From: Volvox africanus
Taxonomy: Eukaryota; Chlorophyta; Chlorophyceae; Chlamydomonadales; Volvocaceae
DNA: 64,000 nucleotides
Direction: 5' to 3'
Assembly (NCBI GenBank): GCA_030268105.1
Contig: BSDZ01000003.1
Span: 3,100,001-3,164,000 of the forward strand
Shown here: one piece after another, positions 1 to 11,361 of the stretch
How positions within the stretch are numbered: position 1 is the first letter of the stretch
Layout: each line of letters starts with the position of its first letter
The notes under the pieces: generated by a model
Databases searched by the model: none
Seen by the model: only the letters and a program-made list of their open reading frames with translations
Told to the model about the DNA's origin: nothing
Program-made: the position numbers and the translations under genes

Positions 1-512
1 GTCCCTATGGCAGCGGCGCAGAGGGGATAGACACCGAGGGCGGCGTCGCATGGGACATGCCCGGCTGCGGACTTAGGACCGTCCCAGCGCGCCAGAGGGT
101 TGTTGAGGGGTTAGCACAGTATGAGAAGCACCAGTGGAGCAAGCTTGCGGCGAAATTGTTATGGCTGGAGCGCCTGGAACTCAGCTGCTGGCTTCCCGAG
201 TCACAGGAGGACCTGGAGGAACGCCAGCGGGAGGCGGCTGAGGAGGAGGAAGAGGAGGATACGCCGGGAGGACAGAAGATTGGGGAGACGTCGAGATTGG
301 AGCTGGTGGAGCCGCCGATGCCACCTTCGGCGACCCCTGCAGCAGAGCTGGCAGCCGTTCAGGAGGCAACAACCACTACATGTGATGCTGGGATGGCGCA
401 GGTTGTCCGAGGGGTGGCAAATATGCTGCGCCTGCGGTCCCTCAAGCTTCATTCCCAGATGCCCAATGGCTGGGGCGACGAGGTGCGCCACCTTTATGGG
501 GAATGGGAATGA
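1..512 (+). CDS. C-terminal part of a leucine-rich (LRR/F-box-like) protein, 5' truncated by window
   Basis: The frame that stops at 512 is open from the first bases of the window, so this is the last exon of a gene that starts to the left; about 170 residues are visible. It holds two segments with LRR-like spacing (LERLELSC near the start, LRLRSLKLHS near the end), an E-rich stretch between them (AAEEEEEED) and a short C-terminus ending EVRHLYGEWE. Leucine-rich segments split by acidic linkers are common in algal F-box/LRR proteins, but no F-box is visible here, so the function stays open. A loop from an acidic insertion in one long LRR domain is my best reading. Confidence is good that it is coding, low on family. 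Confidence 0.55.
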   Translation, partial: PYGSGAEGIDTEGGVAWDMPGCGLRTVPARQRVVEGLAQYEKHQWSKLAAKLLWLERLELSCWLPESQEDLEERQREAAEEEEEEDTPGGQKIGETSRLELVEPPMPPSATPAAELAAVQEATTTTCDAGMAQVVRGVANMLRLRSLKLHSQMPNGWGDEVRHLYGEWE

Positions 513-1644
513 AGAATAGAGGATAGGGGTTGGGTAATGGAGTGATATATGGGAATGTGCAGGCTGTGTTGTCACTGATAGGCCGGCCTTAACTGAGGAA
601 TTGATGCATGAGTGACTCGGCGGATATCGGGGCCAACATGAAACACATTATCGCCTGACAGCTGACGCGAGTTGAACCCTGGCAGCTGCGCCCTAGCTCC
701 GATTGTCGGATATGCACACCCCGGCGGACCGCGGCTTATTAGCGATAGGATCGTGCGTAAAAATGACCAGCAGTTAACTCTAGATGTGTGCATCGCAGCA
801 AATTTAGGGACGCCGTGTGCAGAGATGAAAAAAACAACCATCAAGTCCCAAACCCACATGGACCATGTAGTTTTTCTTTTTCCCCGCTTGCTAGCAGATG
901 GTAATTAGCATAGGCCGATTCATTTGGCCAGTGTTGTAAGTGATATATAGTGAACCCTGGGTAGGAGCAAATGCTGCACTGCTCTCCCGCGCGAAACCCC
1001 AAATCACCCCCATCTGATATTCTGGTTCCGGAGGACGCGAAAGCGGAGGCTGTCCGTGCAGGGAAAGAATAGCACCGGCTGCATGCGGCCTGGGGCCAAA
1101 ATGCCTTCGTCGCCTGGTACTTTACGATTCGTAGTATCCTCATTTTCCAATTCACACCGCGCTTTCCTTTCCCATCTTGTTTGATGTGGTCCCCAATTAG
1201 GTGGACTGGTCCGTCTTGTCGCAGACGAGGGGGCTTGTTGTTTTGGAACTTTCCGGGCTGACCCGAGGGTCGGCAAACCGCGTCCTTCAGATTGTGCGGT
1301 CAACTCTACCATCATGCAGGTTGGGGGAGCGGGGGAAGTCCCTGTTTTGTTATGCATAGCGCGAGAGGGGGTGCAGCATGCTGTCATCTCTTGTGGTGAT
1401 TGAAGGATGCTGCCTACCTGCCTTATGTAGTGCATGCATGATGTGTGAGCTGATGGACCCCAGGTAACTGCTTGCGTTATGCTGCAGCTCATGTACAACG
1501 GTCGCTTACTTCCCCTCGGGCAACAGCCCGCTAGAAGGACTTCGGCGTGTGCTGCCACCCTGCAGATGAAGCCAGATCGCGTGCACTCCTCCGATAGGAT
1601 AGAAATGACACGTTGGGGTTGACCGCCTCGTCCCGCCGCTACAC
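513..1644. other. Intergenic / possible 5' exons, nothing firm
   Basis: This stretch separates the leucine-rich gene from the next plus-strand ORF. A TGTAA at 935-939 could be a polyadenylation signal of the first gene. Long minus-strand open frames around 1004-1558 have no recognisable domain. Upstream exons of the 1645-1986 ORF could hide near 1480-1560, but I could not join them in phase. Confidence 0.4.
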
Positions 1645-1986
1645 ATGCATTTGAGCAGGCTGCAAGTGAAGGTGAACAACATTAATGACGTGTTGGAAGA
1701 GTTACGTCGCGTGGATCTCCTGCTAGACAGGACTGCATCCGCAGCATCCGCAGCACAATACACCTCAAGAACAACATCATCTTCGGTGGTAGGCCCCGGC
1801 GTAATTTCCGGGGCCAGTGAAAGCACCGGGCAGACGGCAAGGGCCGTCGGCAACATCGGGATGAGCGATTCAGACGCGGATGTCGAGCTTGAGGAGGACA
1901 TAGATGCGGAGCTGTTAAGAGAGCTGCAACAATTGGAATTGTTGTTGGAAGCAGAGGGACAAGAACAAGAGCAGCTGGCCGGATAG
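1645..1986 (+). CDS. Hypothetical acidic, helix-rich protein or last exon
   Basis: An open frame of 113 codons runs from an ATG at 1645 to TAG. The N-terminus (VNNINDVLEELRRVD) looks like an amphipathic helix. A Ser/Thr/Ala-rich linker follows, then an acidic Leu/Glu-rich C-terminus (DAELLRELQQLELLLEAEG) likely to form a coiled coil. Acceptor-like AG sites lie just upstream and inside the first codons, so it may be a terminal exon and not a complete gene. I do not recognise a family. It sits between two plus-strand genes and is in neither of their frames. Composition looks coding, not random. Confidence 0.4.
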   Translation: MHLSRLQVKVNNINDVLEELRRVDLLLDRTASAASAAQYTSRTTSSSVVGPGVISGASESTGQTARAVGNIGMSDSDADVELEEDIDAELLRELQQLELLLEAEGQEQEQLAG

Positions 1987-2128
1987 AGATTCGGAACGGG
2001 ATTTATGAGACTTCACAGAAATGTTGCGGGCTACGGGGGCTGTGCAAGTCCGGGCGTTGAGCGTTCGTACAAATTCGTAGACACCCCTACACCAGTCTAG
2101 TTGCAAACATTGTTTCTGTTACTGATAG

Positions 2129-3160
2129 ATGTCATCGCAAATTACAGGTCGCTTAACTGTGCTTAGATATGACGAATTTGCTTGGCTCATCTTCAGTTCA
2201 CCTTGCTGGACGCTTCTCGGTATGTTCTCCCTGCAAAACAGTACTATCGGATATCTCTCTCGTGACAATATGTATTCAATTACAGGCACAAGGTGGACTC
2301 GGGGGCACACAAAATCGTCAAAACGCAAGGTGGGTGCTCTTGTGATCATGTAGGACGACCAGACCAATATATTACATATCATGAAAGCTGACTTCTGGAT
2401 ACCAGTATCTCGGGCAGAATTGTTTGACCACCAGAAGGTGCACTGTCTTCGCAGATGCCAGCGGTGCCTCCAAGTCGGACATTGGACTTATGAGTGTAAA
2501 AACGAGCCTGCTTATGCAGCGCGTCCATCTCGGACACAGCAGCTAAAACAGCCCAAAGTAAGGCTGTTTAAGCCACCACGGGTAAAAGCTGGGCCTGCTC
2601 AAAGATTTATAAAGTAGTTGCTCTATCGTTCTGTCTTGGCGGTATCCGGCGGGCTGGACGAATCTCGCCTCTTGTGTATGCTGAGTTACTAACTTGGTGT
2701 ATGGATCTGAAATGTACAGGCCAAGCAGCGCTTCCTATCACCGGATGAATTGCCCCCTGAGTTTCGCCCACGGGAGGATAAGGGCAAGCAGCAAACAGCG
2801 GGTGACGGTTTACGAAGGACTAGTCGGGAGCATGACAAACGGCGCAAGAAGCGTCGCCGTGGTTCACCCTCGTCCTCCTCCTCGGATGACACCACCTCGT
2901 CCTCCTCCTCGGACAGCAGTAGTGACACTAGCTCCGATTCGTCAGACGATTCTAGTCGCAGCTCCGGGAGCACAAGCAGCGACAACACGAGTAACAACAG
3001 CAGCACAAGCTCTGGCTCTAGCGATAAAAGTAGTAGCAGCAGCGACGATTCGACCACGAGCAGTGGCAGTGGCAGTAGCAGCAGTGAGTCAGACAGCGAC
3101 TCGGACAGCGACCGGAGGAAGAAAACCAAGCGCGAAAGGAAAAGGCATGGGCGGATATGA
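2129..3160 (+). CDS. ZCCHC10: ZCCHC10-like CCHC zinc-knuckle protein with Ser-rich tail
   Basis: Proposed exons are 2129-2147, 2418-2557 and 2720-3160 (199 aa). The second exon carries a CCHC knuckle ([16 protein letters not shown]) followed by [12 protein letters not shown], the arrangement typical of ZCCHC10. The third begins [15 protein letters not shown] and continues into a basic patch and a long Ser/Asp tail (about residues 90-190) ending [13 protein letters not shown], as in animal ZCCHC10 (about 190 aa). The second intron (2558-2719, GTAAGG..TACAG) is clear. The first exon is weak because its donor would be GTCGCT; a start at the in-frame ATG at 2381 is the alternative. Family members are nuclear; the knuckle suggests nucleic-acid binding, but the precise role is unknown. 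Family call is firm, start uncertain. Confidence 0.8.
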
Positions 3161-3990
3161 TTTGAGAGCGTGAGCTCGGAGGCCCGAAATCTTGTCGGGA
3201 TAACCGGAATAACCGGAATCCTTAAATACAGCAGCGACGCCGTGGAACAGGAAGAGAGCAACCTTCCGACGTGCCAATCTGCCAAACCTCGCGGAGGTAC
3301 GTTCACACATGCAGCCGAATTGAGCATCGCATGCGTTCATCGCATGCACAAGTTGGGTGACAACTTGTGCCACGAATATTTTAAATGTTGTCGTGAAATA
3401 TGAAATATACAAGAACGATGCTAGATTTCAAATGCCGAAGTCAGACGCGTGGATTACGGTAAGATACCTTGTCCTGGTGTCCAGGGGCCTGGCCGGATAG
3501 GCTGCTTAGGATGCCTCTTATGTAAATGCATCTCTGTATATGCTTTCAACGGACATATGTCGAACGCGACTCAGGAGTTGGGTTAGACCTACTACGCGAG
3601 GGAGATCCAAGGCTGCATACAACACCTAAAATCTATGTGTAGCCAACCTACACGCGAGTTGCAAATGGGCCAAGATGACGAGAAACAAACCCCTAAGTTG
3701 AGCTGACATCACGACCTCATTTCCTGACAGCATATAGGCAGCTGTGGTCATTGAACCCACGGCGTCTCATCACTTCACGTTTCCCAGGCTCCGATCATTT
3801 GAAGGGTGGATCACGAGTTCTTCCACGTAACTTTTAGTAATCCGGCGCAGCTCCATTCCGGCTTGTGCATCTTTTCTTGCTGGATACAGCCTTCATGCTG
3901 CAATCTGACTACCTCTCACGCTTGTCAACAGCGTGGACGGAAGCAGTACGCGAAAGCTTGCACCTGCAGTAAGCTCATCATCCGCAATCC
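3161..3990. other. Convergent intergenic spacer
   Basis: This lies between the ZCCHC10-like stop and the PP2C stop, so both 3' UTRs fall here. It contains an imperfect direct repeat of an ATAACCGGA unit near 3198-3220 and no open frame with recognisable coding content. Confidence 0.5.
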
Positions 3991-6900
3991 TCATGCCCTA
4001 AACCGTATCACCACACAGCTGACGTTGTCGTTACTCCCCAGCTGGTACGCCTCCTAACAGAGAGGGGTCACGTAACAGTGTAAACAGGTAGCCAAGTAAA
4101 ATCTCAAGATACACTGAGTAGCACTTGTCCTCACCTCAGTCACTCGCTTGGCAGCTTGCTCAGCATCCGTGATGCCTCGAATAAGGGTCACGGCCTCCTG
4201 TGTGTGAAACAGGTTGGCAGAGTTGTATGTCACCAATGTCAGTTGAGGCTTTGACCGGACACATGTATTTCGGTTTAAATCAGCAGTCAACTATCAGCAG
4301 TCAGGCCCTTTGACCTCGTACAAACTACGCAGTAGAGTCGTACTTCCATACAGTTATAGCGCTACTTGGTCCCAATGCCTGAGCATAACTGGTTACGGGA
4401 TTGCTGCGAGGTTATGTAGCCCAAAGATCAAATACAAACACCTGGTTGTTATCCATCATGATTGCACATCGCATGGGACCATATGGCAAAGCCGCAAACA
4501 TCAAAACATGACGTGTTTGTACAGTCGACTAATATATTGACACCTGGTTGGTCATGACGTCCCACAGCCCGTCACTAGCGAGCATGAGGAACTCGTCCTC
4601 GCTGGTAAGGCTCTCCTCCGTCACCGAGGGCGTCGGAATCACGTAGCGCTTGAGCGGCCGGTCTCCAAAGGCCCGTGATACAGCCAGTACCCCGCCCACG
4701 CGCCACGTGCCCGCCCAAACCACGACACCGCCAGCGCTCTCAATCCGTGACCGCTCCTCTTTCACGTTGGGCTTGTGATCAACTGACAAAGCGATTGCTA
4801 CGGAGTGGAGGACAATCAGCCGAGGAACACTTGGCATTATGGTGGATAAGACAAAAAGGGATGGGCAATCACCCAACTGAATTTACCACTCTTTCAAATG
4901 TACCGTGGCGAAATTAGGCAAAAATGCTTACAACATTTACCACGCACCCGTTTTGTAAGACGGTTCTCAGGGCCTCACTCGCAATGGCCCTTCCCATTTC
5001 TACCGGCTATCTGATATACCTGATAATCACAACATAAGACCTCTAAAACCGGACGGCGCACCTTCTTGTAGAGCTTACCTTTCCCTCCGCGGCATAACAC
5101 CGCGCGAGAATCCCCGACATTCGCCACCAGTAGTCGCTGGCCCACCAGGACAGCCGTCACAGCTGTACAGCCGTCCTCACGCCCGCTTGAACTCTCTTGT
5201 CGTAAATACTGGTTGTCCGTCGTCTCATACGCCTCAGCTGCATGGGCAGGCACCAAGACGCGTAGCATGAGGCTGAAAACGAGATACAACAAGCCGGTAG
5301 CTTTGGTGTGTTGCACAAAGCTGCTGAACATGCCCCTCTCCCCCAGGGGGCCCAGGAGAACTAAGAAAGGATGCAAACCATGTGTACACATGCTGCTCGC
5401 GATGTCGACACGGCAGTGCAGGCCCCCATCCACGTGCTGATGCCTTCCCAACACGCATGTAACCGGCAAAGGCGGGTGGGCGGGCAAGCAGCAGGCCCTC
5501 CTGTATGGGGGCAGGAGTTTGCAGTGCACGTCATGCTCACCTACGCACGCGGGGAGGTCGCTGATGAACTTGTTACTGCAGTTCATGCAAAAAATGTAGG
5601 GACGCGAAGAATTGAGGCGAAAATTATGGTGATCGGAATTCTTTGACTTCGAAAGTGCGTGCTCGCGCATACGACCTTCATCGAGTCGAGTATCACACCT
5701 GTGCATCATATTTACGAAGAGATTGCTCCGCACGTAGTCAGCAGCATGGGGACCACCATGCCCTGCGCGGTGGACCAATCGAGAACATATGAGGATCGAT
5801 ATTTTGGCCGTTGTGTCCCGAGGTAGCCAGCGGAAATAATGACAACTGGCTATGCATGTGTTTCCTGCGCCCTGGCCTTTCAGGACCAGGCCCCGCAAAG
5901 TTTTCCACGGATTGGCTAAAAGCCCAAATCAGCCACTGTTTCCACACCTGTACCTTAAGTGCCTAGCTCCCTACAATTTCTCGCTCTTTATCCACACCGG
6001 CTATTGATCCCCACATCTAACAGGGTGTCAAAAGGCCCAAGAGACGATGTCCCGTCGTCCACCAGGGAATGAAAACGATCATCGGCCTGGCACGAGTTCC
6101 TATAGCAGGATAGGACCATGCACGCATCACTGCATTATCACCATAGGTTTCACATAGCAAGTCCAGTCTACATCCATCCGCGTATCTGACAGAATGTGGC
6201 CTTGCATACCGTGAGCGCCTACAGGATCCAATGAGGCTGTTGTACGGAACTGTATCACGAAACCTTGGTTCGGCAAACTCTTTAACCCTGTTCAGCCCGT
6301 CCACCGCATGTACTGGTTACGGCCGCTAGAATAGGTTCTGGTATGGAGCAAATGCTGAGACCTTATCTTCAACGAAACAAGTCTCAGAACATGAAGCCTC
6401 ACAGATCCGAGGTCCTCAAAAGCTTCGCAGGCTCACACCGGAGACGAAAGGAAGGATGATCACTCCCAGTTTACAGGCGGCATGGGATGAAACCCCCCGA
6501 TGAAAATATGCCTAATATTACCCTCAAAGCGGAAGTTGTAAGCAAAAACATACACCAGTGTATGAAAAAGAAGTAGTAACCGTGCTTGCACACTGCGGGA
6601 AAAAGCAACATCATTAAAAAGCAACATCTGCCGGGTAAATGGCAGATAGAACCAGAATCCATACTTCCCGTCTTCCAAGCTCTGACAACGTTGTTTCATG
6701 TTGAAAAATCTAAAGCGTATGAAAATATGCCTAATATTACCCTCAAAGCGGAAGTTGTAAGCAAAAACATACACCAGTGTATGAAAAAGAAGTAGTAACC
6801 GTGCATGCACACTGCGGGAAAAAGCAACATCATTAAAAAGCAACATCTGCCGGGTAAATGGCAGATAGAACCAGAATCTATACTTCCCGTCTTCCAAGCT

Positions 6901-7938
6901 CTGATAACGTTGTTTCATGTTGAAAAATCTAAAGCGTATTGCTAAATTTCCATTACATAGATCTTGCTTAAAGTTTAAAGTGTCTGCCGACACATAACGT
7001 CTGCGTCCTGCAAAGGTACAATTACCGGCCATCAGAAGCACACATGCTACCCATATTTTTGCACGTAATAGTTGAAAACGCACACATAAATCCATGGGCA
7101 CTCCTCAGCCGAACCTGAATTGGCTACGCCACGCATCTGTCATTCGTACAGCTCATCCATGCCAGACAGTTCCCTTCTTGTATCTGTCATTTGCGCTTAT
7201 CTGCTTGATTGCAAACGGCTGGCTGGTATTGGCCTTCCTGCGTGGCACGGACCTTGCTTTCGGGGTTCCTTTCCCTTGCTCCTCCAGCTAACGCACTTCC
7301 TTTCGTCCCTGCTTTTCATTGTTAGTCTCGCGCTTCCCTTACAGAGTACACGCTTCGGTACTCTGTCCCAACTCCCTTTCCACCTGGACCTGTCATGTTG
7401 CCTCATCCTGACTTTGCCTCCACACTTACATGTTTCAGCTGCTGCCCAATCACCCGTAGTAAGTACGTCTGGCTTTAGATTATAAAATCGCAAGAAAATT
7501 GTACAGTCCTTTGCGCCTACTCGTGATGCTAGGCCATTTAAGGGCTTCCGAAAAATTTCGTCGACCCCTCTAACCGTATTGACTTAATTTATAGCCAAAC
7601 ATGTATGTTCAGCAGGCCTTTCGCTTGGGACCTTGACGAGCTTACCATCAAAAATTCCAAACAAGCCATACAACTGCCCGGTCCGTGGATCCTTTTTATA
7701 CTGCAAAGCACAAATCGCGTGGCTTTAGTTTATGCCTGTGAGAATTCGCCTCCTGACAGCATAACATGATTTGACTCGTAATACACGGACATCTTACCTG
7801 CGCAGTATGGAAATCCTCCATGCTCATCCGTTTGCCGCGCAGTAACGAAAAGCCATAACTCCCTTTCCCGTCATCCCTGTGAAATGGGACAGCGAGTTGT
7901 CCGGCTATTCCATAACGAATCCGAGTCCCCAATGACAT
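3991..7938 (-). CDS. Protein phosphatase 2C (PPM family Ser/Thr phosphatase)
   Basis: Exons: complement of 3991-4053, 4135-4197, 4544-4797, 5079-5237, 5541-5575, 5699-5762, 7646-7700 and 7798-7938. All junctions keep phase and give 277 aa, the length of a bare PP2C domain. Metal-site motifs are present in order: RMSMEDF (residues 37-43), FGIFDGHGG (61-69), [43 protein letters not shown] (224-231) and [10 protein letters not shown] (263-272). The Asp and Gly ligands of the binuclear Mg/Mn centre are retained, so it should dephosphorylate Ser/Thr. There is no signal peptide or membrane segment; it is probably cytosolic or nuclear. The closest pattern is the small plant PP2C clade with KLSYGY/GKRxSMEDF starts. 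Odd points: one 1.9-kb intron (5763-7645) with a tandem duplication, and an uncertain start. The ATG at 7938 is the first in frame, but an acceptor (CACAG) near 7877 could replace the N-terminus. Confidence 0.9.
6501..6938. repeat. Two-copy 219-bp tandem duplication inside PP2C intron
   Basis: Copy 1 is 6501-6719 and copy 2 is 6720-6938; I count three mismatches between them, about 98.6% identity. The period of 219 is a multiple of three, and the minus strand stays open through both copies (73 residues per copy, within an open frame 7101-6460 starting MPMDLCVRF). The encoded peptide (containing [15 protein letters not shown]) matches nothing I know. It interrupts no exon. A recent unequal duplication is the simplest reading. 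Confidence 0.9.
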
Positions 7939-9145
7939 GTGCCGGCTTCACCTCACGAATCCACCCGAAAGAGACGTCGAACTGCCTAGTGCAAATGCTG
8001 TTGCTGCATCTCTTGACGGGGAAAGAACTGTGGAAATAAAGTCCATCTTTCACAATTTCGGCTTGGCCCTGGGTCACCGTTGCTGCGTCGCCATCTCAGG
8101 ATAAGAATGCCAATTGTTTCGCCTAGTACTAAATTAATCAATCACTCTCCTGCTCCTTTGCAGCTGTGCTGTGCAAAAAAACTAGTGACGGGCGTCGGAA
8201 TTATAGCAAAGAAATATATGAACGCTTTTCAACTGTTAGTAACATTCAAAGTTGTGTGACAACATGCTCTTTCTGGATAAGGAAATTTGGGGACGCGCCG
8301 GGACAGGGAACACGAGGAATTGTCAGCCGCTTAACCCTCTAATGTTCATTACTTGAATCACGTATAATGAATCAGGGATTGAAAATGGTTACAGCCTTTA
8401 TCCGCAATTTTACGGAGACGTACGGATAAGGTGACGGTTTCAAGTTTCGGAGGTACAGTTGCCCGCAGTTGAGAAAGCTTATCGACGTCGCGTCGCCGGT
8501 TTATTAGGTATCGAGGAACTTAGTCGCTTATCTAAAGGTTGTCTTAGAAGCATTCCTAAGGGTTAATCACCCCTGGGCAACTCACGTTTACAGCAATTTT
8601 CTATTTCGCTCAATGAAATATGGACGCAGTCGAACAAGATATCATGAACGCGACATTTTAGCATCTGTACATCGCAAAAATTGTCGTGCATAAAAAGCTT
8701 AGTGTTGCATCGCAAGTCCGCCTTGCAACTTTGGGCTTTGCAATTCTGGACCTGTTATGGTTCACATGCCCCCTACTGCCTGGTTGCAGATTGACGACAA
8801 TCACCGACAGACAGTGGCCGCCTCGCCTTAGGGTATTTGCATTAGGGGGATCCTCGGAACTTTGTCAGCACACAAAGGGTAAGCCTAGCCCGTACTGTTA
8901 TTGCACATGGAGATCTGCGTGTGCTTTCTGCAGCCTCTTGCTGGAAAACTTCCCCCAAACGTGTGATAACCTGGTATAAGGCATGCAGGGTACGACATTG
9001 GTGCCCGCGTTGTCTACCTGCTGTCAGCAGAAACTGTTGAGCTCGTTAACGGCATTGTCCCATTGGCAACAGCCTGACATGGACGAAATTGCCTGCCTCC
9101 AGGCTTGCATAGCCAAGCGCTGTCCGTGAGTGCGGTCCGTCTCAC
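7939..9145. other. Upstream region of PP2C; no firm gene
   Basis: The minus-strand frame 8077-7871 (MTQGQAEIVKDG...) might include a first PP2C exon ending near a GTGAAG donor at about 7947, but homology does not help. I searched the minus strand of this block for the next exon of the FAD-binding fragment and found no convincing YERRP-type segment. Confidence 0.35.
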
Positions 9146-9277
9146 CACTGTCTCACATGCCTTAGCTAAGTGCATGGCTAAGGTGCAGCCGGCAGGACCC
9201 GCGCCCACGATAACTGCAGTGCGGCTGTTAAGAGGTTCCCAGTCCTCCTCGGGTCGGGCTCGGTGACGTTCATACTT
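9146..9277 (-). pseudogene. Isolated FAD-binding Rossmann exon (monooxygenase-like), possibly a gene fragment
   Basis: The minus strand reads ERHRARPEEDWEPL, then TAVIVGAGPAGCTLAMHLAK. GxGxxG with a following small-residue helix is the N-terminal dinucleotide-binding fold of FAD monooxygenases (kynurenine 3-monooxygenase or aromatic hydroxylase type). The frame is open back to 9277, where a TAA precedes it, and a GTGAGA donor sits at 9145. No start codon and no partner exon with the usual glutamate-ended second strand was found on either side within 1 kb. It is either one exon of a gene with very small dispersed exons or a decayed copy; I lean slightly to a fragment. The domain call itself is solid over about 20 residues. 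Confidence 0.35.
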
Positions 9278-10383
9278 TTATCAAAACAGCCCAGATTAAT
9301 ATCTGTACAGACGTACGGAGCCATTGTATGAAAATGATATGAAAATATGAAGACAAGTCCAGTATGAAATGTTTCAGACACTGGAGCTAAGAAAAAGAAT
9401 GCCTGGAAAGGACGGACGGAAAGGACGGAAAGAAGTTGTTGGATTGTGCGTCAAGGGTCCGCGCCATAGTCCAATTGCTGTCCAGGCGCAGTAAGTGTTT
9501 TCTGCTCGAGGAAACACTCAAGCTTGTGAGGCCAGTGAAGCTTTTTACATGACACGAATAGATTATGGTAAAGTATCTACCTAGTGGGAGGCATACATAC
9601 ATACGGTACAGTAGGTGCAACAAGGGGGACGATGCCGTATATGGGCTCCGATGGGGTGATTTGCCACTGCAAGCCAATTGGAATCATTGCGACGCCTAAT
9701 AAAGTGTGGTAATGCATCCATACGAGGGTGCGGATGAGAGGGGATGGAATACCTCAGCAGCGCTGACAACTAGAGTACCCGAGGTACCCGAGGTATACGA
9801 CCGTACATGGGACTAGCGGACAGTTTGTTGCACAGAGCCTGTGGGTCAATCGGTAGCTGGTGGTAGTTTGGTTGGATTTTCCTCAGCAATCGGTGGAGGA
9901 TGAGCGCAACGGGTGCATTTCAGACAAGGAGCGTCTCCCTAAGCGGCATTACGTAACACTTGATGGCCGCTCCGAAGAACGAAGGGCTGGACAGTATCAA
10001 AATATGATGTCTGAACCATCAAAGACACGTACTTCATAGCTTACTCCTCGACCCTAAGTGCGGCCGTATGCGAAGGCCAAGCTCCGATCCCGCCGCCAGC
10101 TTTGGGCTTCACAGCTCATTTGCTCTACAGCCCCGAAACCCAAGATTTGCCCAACGCAGTTCCGTACCCGTACGGTAACAATTGCCATCCCGAAAAATCA
10201 GCTTAAACAGCTTCGAACCTTAGATAAATCATGCTAAATATCCGAGCCCCGTATCGTTGTCGAAGGGCAGAAACACAAGCGCCAACCCCATTCGGTGCCA
10301 ATACCACTCATCATATCCTCCTACTCACCCACTCCTCAAATCTCAAGCACATTGGACGCGTTCTGAACCGTATCCATAAAATA
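9278..10383. other. 3' flank of V-ATPase gene; no gene seen
   Basis: The block contains short direct repeats (GGACGGAAAG-type units near 9408-9435 and a GTACCCGAG unit repeated near 9776-9792) and no exon with recognisable content on either strand. Confidence 0.45.
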
Positions 10384-11361
10384 TCATGCCGTCCACTTAA
10401 CGCCTCCAGACATGATGATGCCAATGATAACACCGAACAAGCCAAGCGCACTGCCGAAAATCTCTACTACCAGAATTTTTACAAATAGCGAATTGTTCTG
10501 AGCATCCGAAAGAGCGCAGCTGCTCCCCACAATGCCCACGCACATCCTGCATTATGAAAACGTAGTCAGATCCAAGGTCAGGAAAGGGTTAGGAAGGGAA
10601 GCCCTGGCCGACGCACGAAAGCCCACTGCAACCCTCCCCACGCTCTTACAGGTATCAACTACATTTTCCTCCCTCTGGAATCAGCCCAAACCATGTGCTC
10701 ACCCACATACGAGGTTGGCGAAGCCGCACGTGACGCCCGAGCCAAAGATGGAGTACCCCGACGCCATGGCCCACTTGTCGTAAGTCACCCCGTTCGGACC
10801 AGGTGATACCGGCTCAATTTTCGTTTGAAGGATAATGGCAACGATGACGCCGTAGATAGCCACGGCTTCACAGAAGATTACGCTGTTTAAACGGGCAACA
10901 GTGCGATAAGAAAAAAGTGCGCGCAAAGGATTGTGGGCAGCAGCCCATGGCCTGTACCTGATCAGATTCTTTGATGTAATCCTCGGCACCCTGATCGCCG
11001 CGCCAACCAGCGATGACCCGGTTATGAAGATGCCCCTGTGAATCAGAACGCGCGACTTTGGTGCCCAATGTGAAATAGACTGGCTCCAAGTGCACCAGGA
11101 AGTCACCTAGAACATTAAATTATTTCCTGACCTCTCGATGAATTCCTTCCTCGCTTACCACGCAGCGCCAAGAATGGACATCCCTACCGCCAGCGCAACG
11201 CCCAAGGCTGACCAGAAATAGGGTGACATATTACGAAATAGGAGCCACAGCCAGTCATAGTCAATGAATCGGTCGGGGGAGCCGACGCTAATCAGGAAGC
11301 AAATCCAAGTGATAGCACATGGTATGTAGAACCATACAACTGGATGTGTGAGGTCTGTCAT
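10384..11361 (-). CDS. VMA16: V-type proton ATPase proteolipid subunit c'' (Vo sector)
   Basis: Exons: complement of 10384-10546, 10703-10882, 10958-11035 and 11159-11361, with phases closing to 207 aa. Family-specific text is unmistakable: [61 protein letters not shown], and [19 protein letters not shown]. Four to five hydrophobic helices are visible. The glutamate in FCEAVAIYG (about E99) is the proton-carrying residue of the c'' ring subunit; a second acidic residue sits in the last helix (about E182). The protein would act in the Vo rotor of vacuolar/endomembrane proton pumps together with subunits c and a. The first 35 residues form an extra hydrophobic N-terminal helix, as in c'' and not c. 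All four introns boundaries are GT..AG. The start at 11361 (MTDLTHPVV) is the first ATG in frame. Confidence 0.95.

Noticed and set aside
935..939. TGTAA as a general volvocine poly(A) signal
   Set aside because: Present after some plus-strand genes (935, 28926, 46236, 56984) but not found after most minus-strand genes, so it does not prove a volvocine origin.
2689..3327. 212-codon Leu/Ser-rich minus-strand frame
   Set aside because: Reverse complement of the Ser/Asp-coding repeats of the ZCCHC10-like tail; poly-Leu text is an artefact of AGC/GAC codons.
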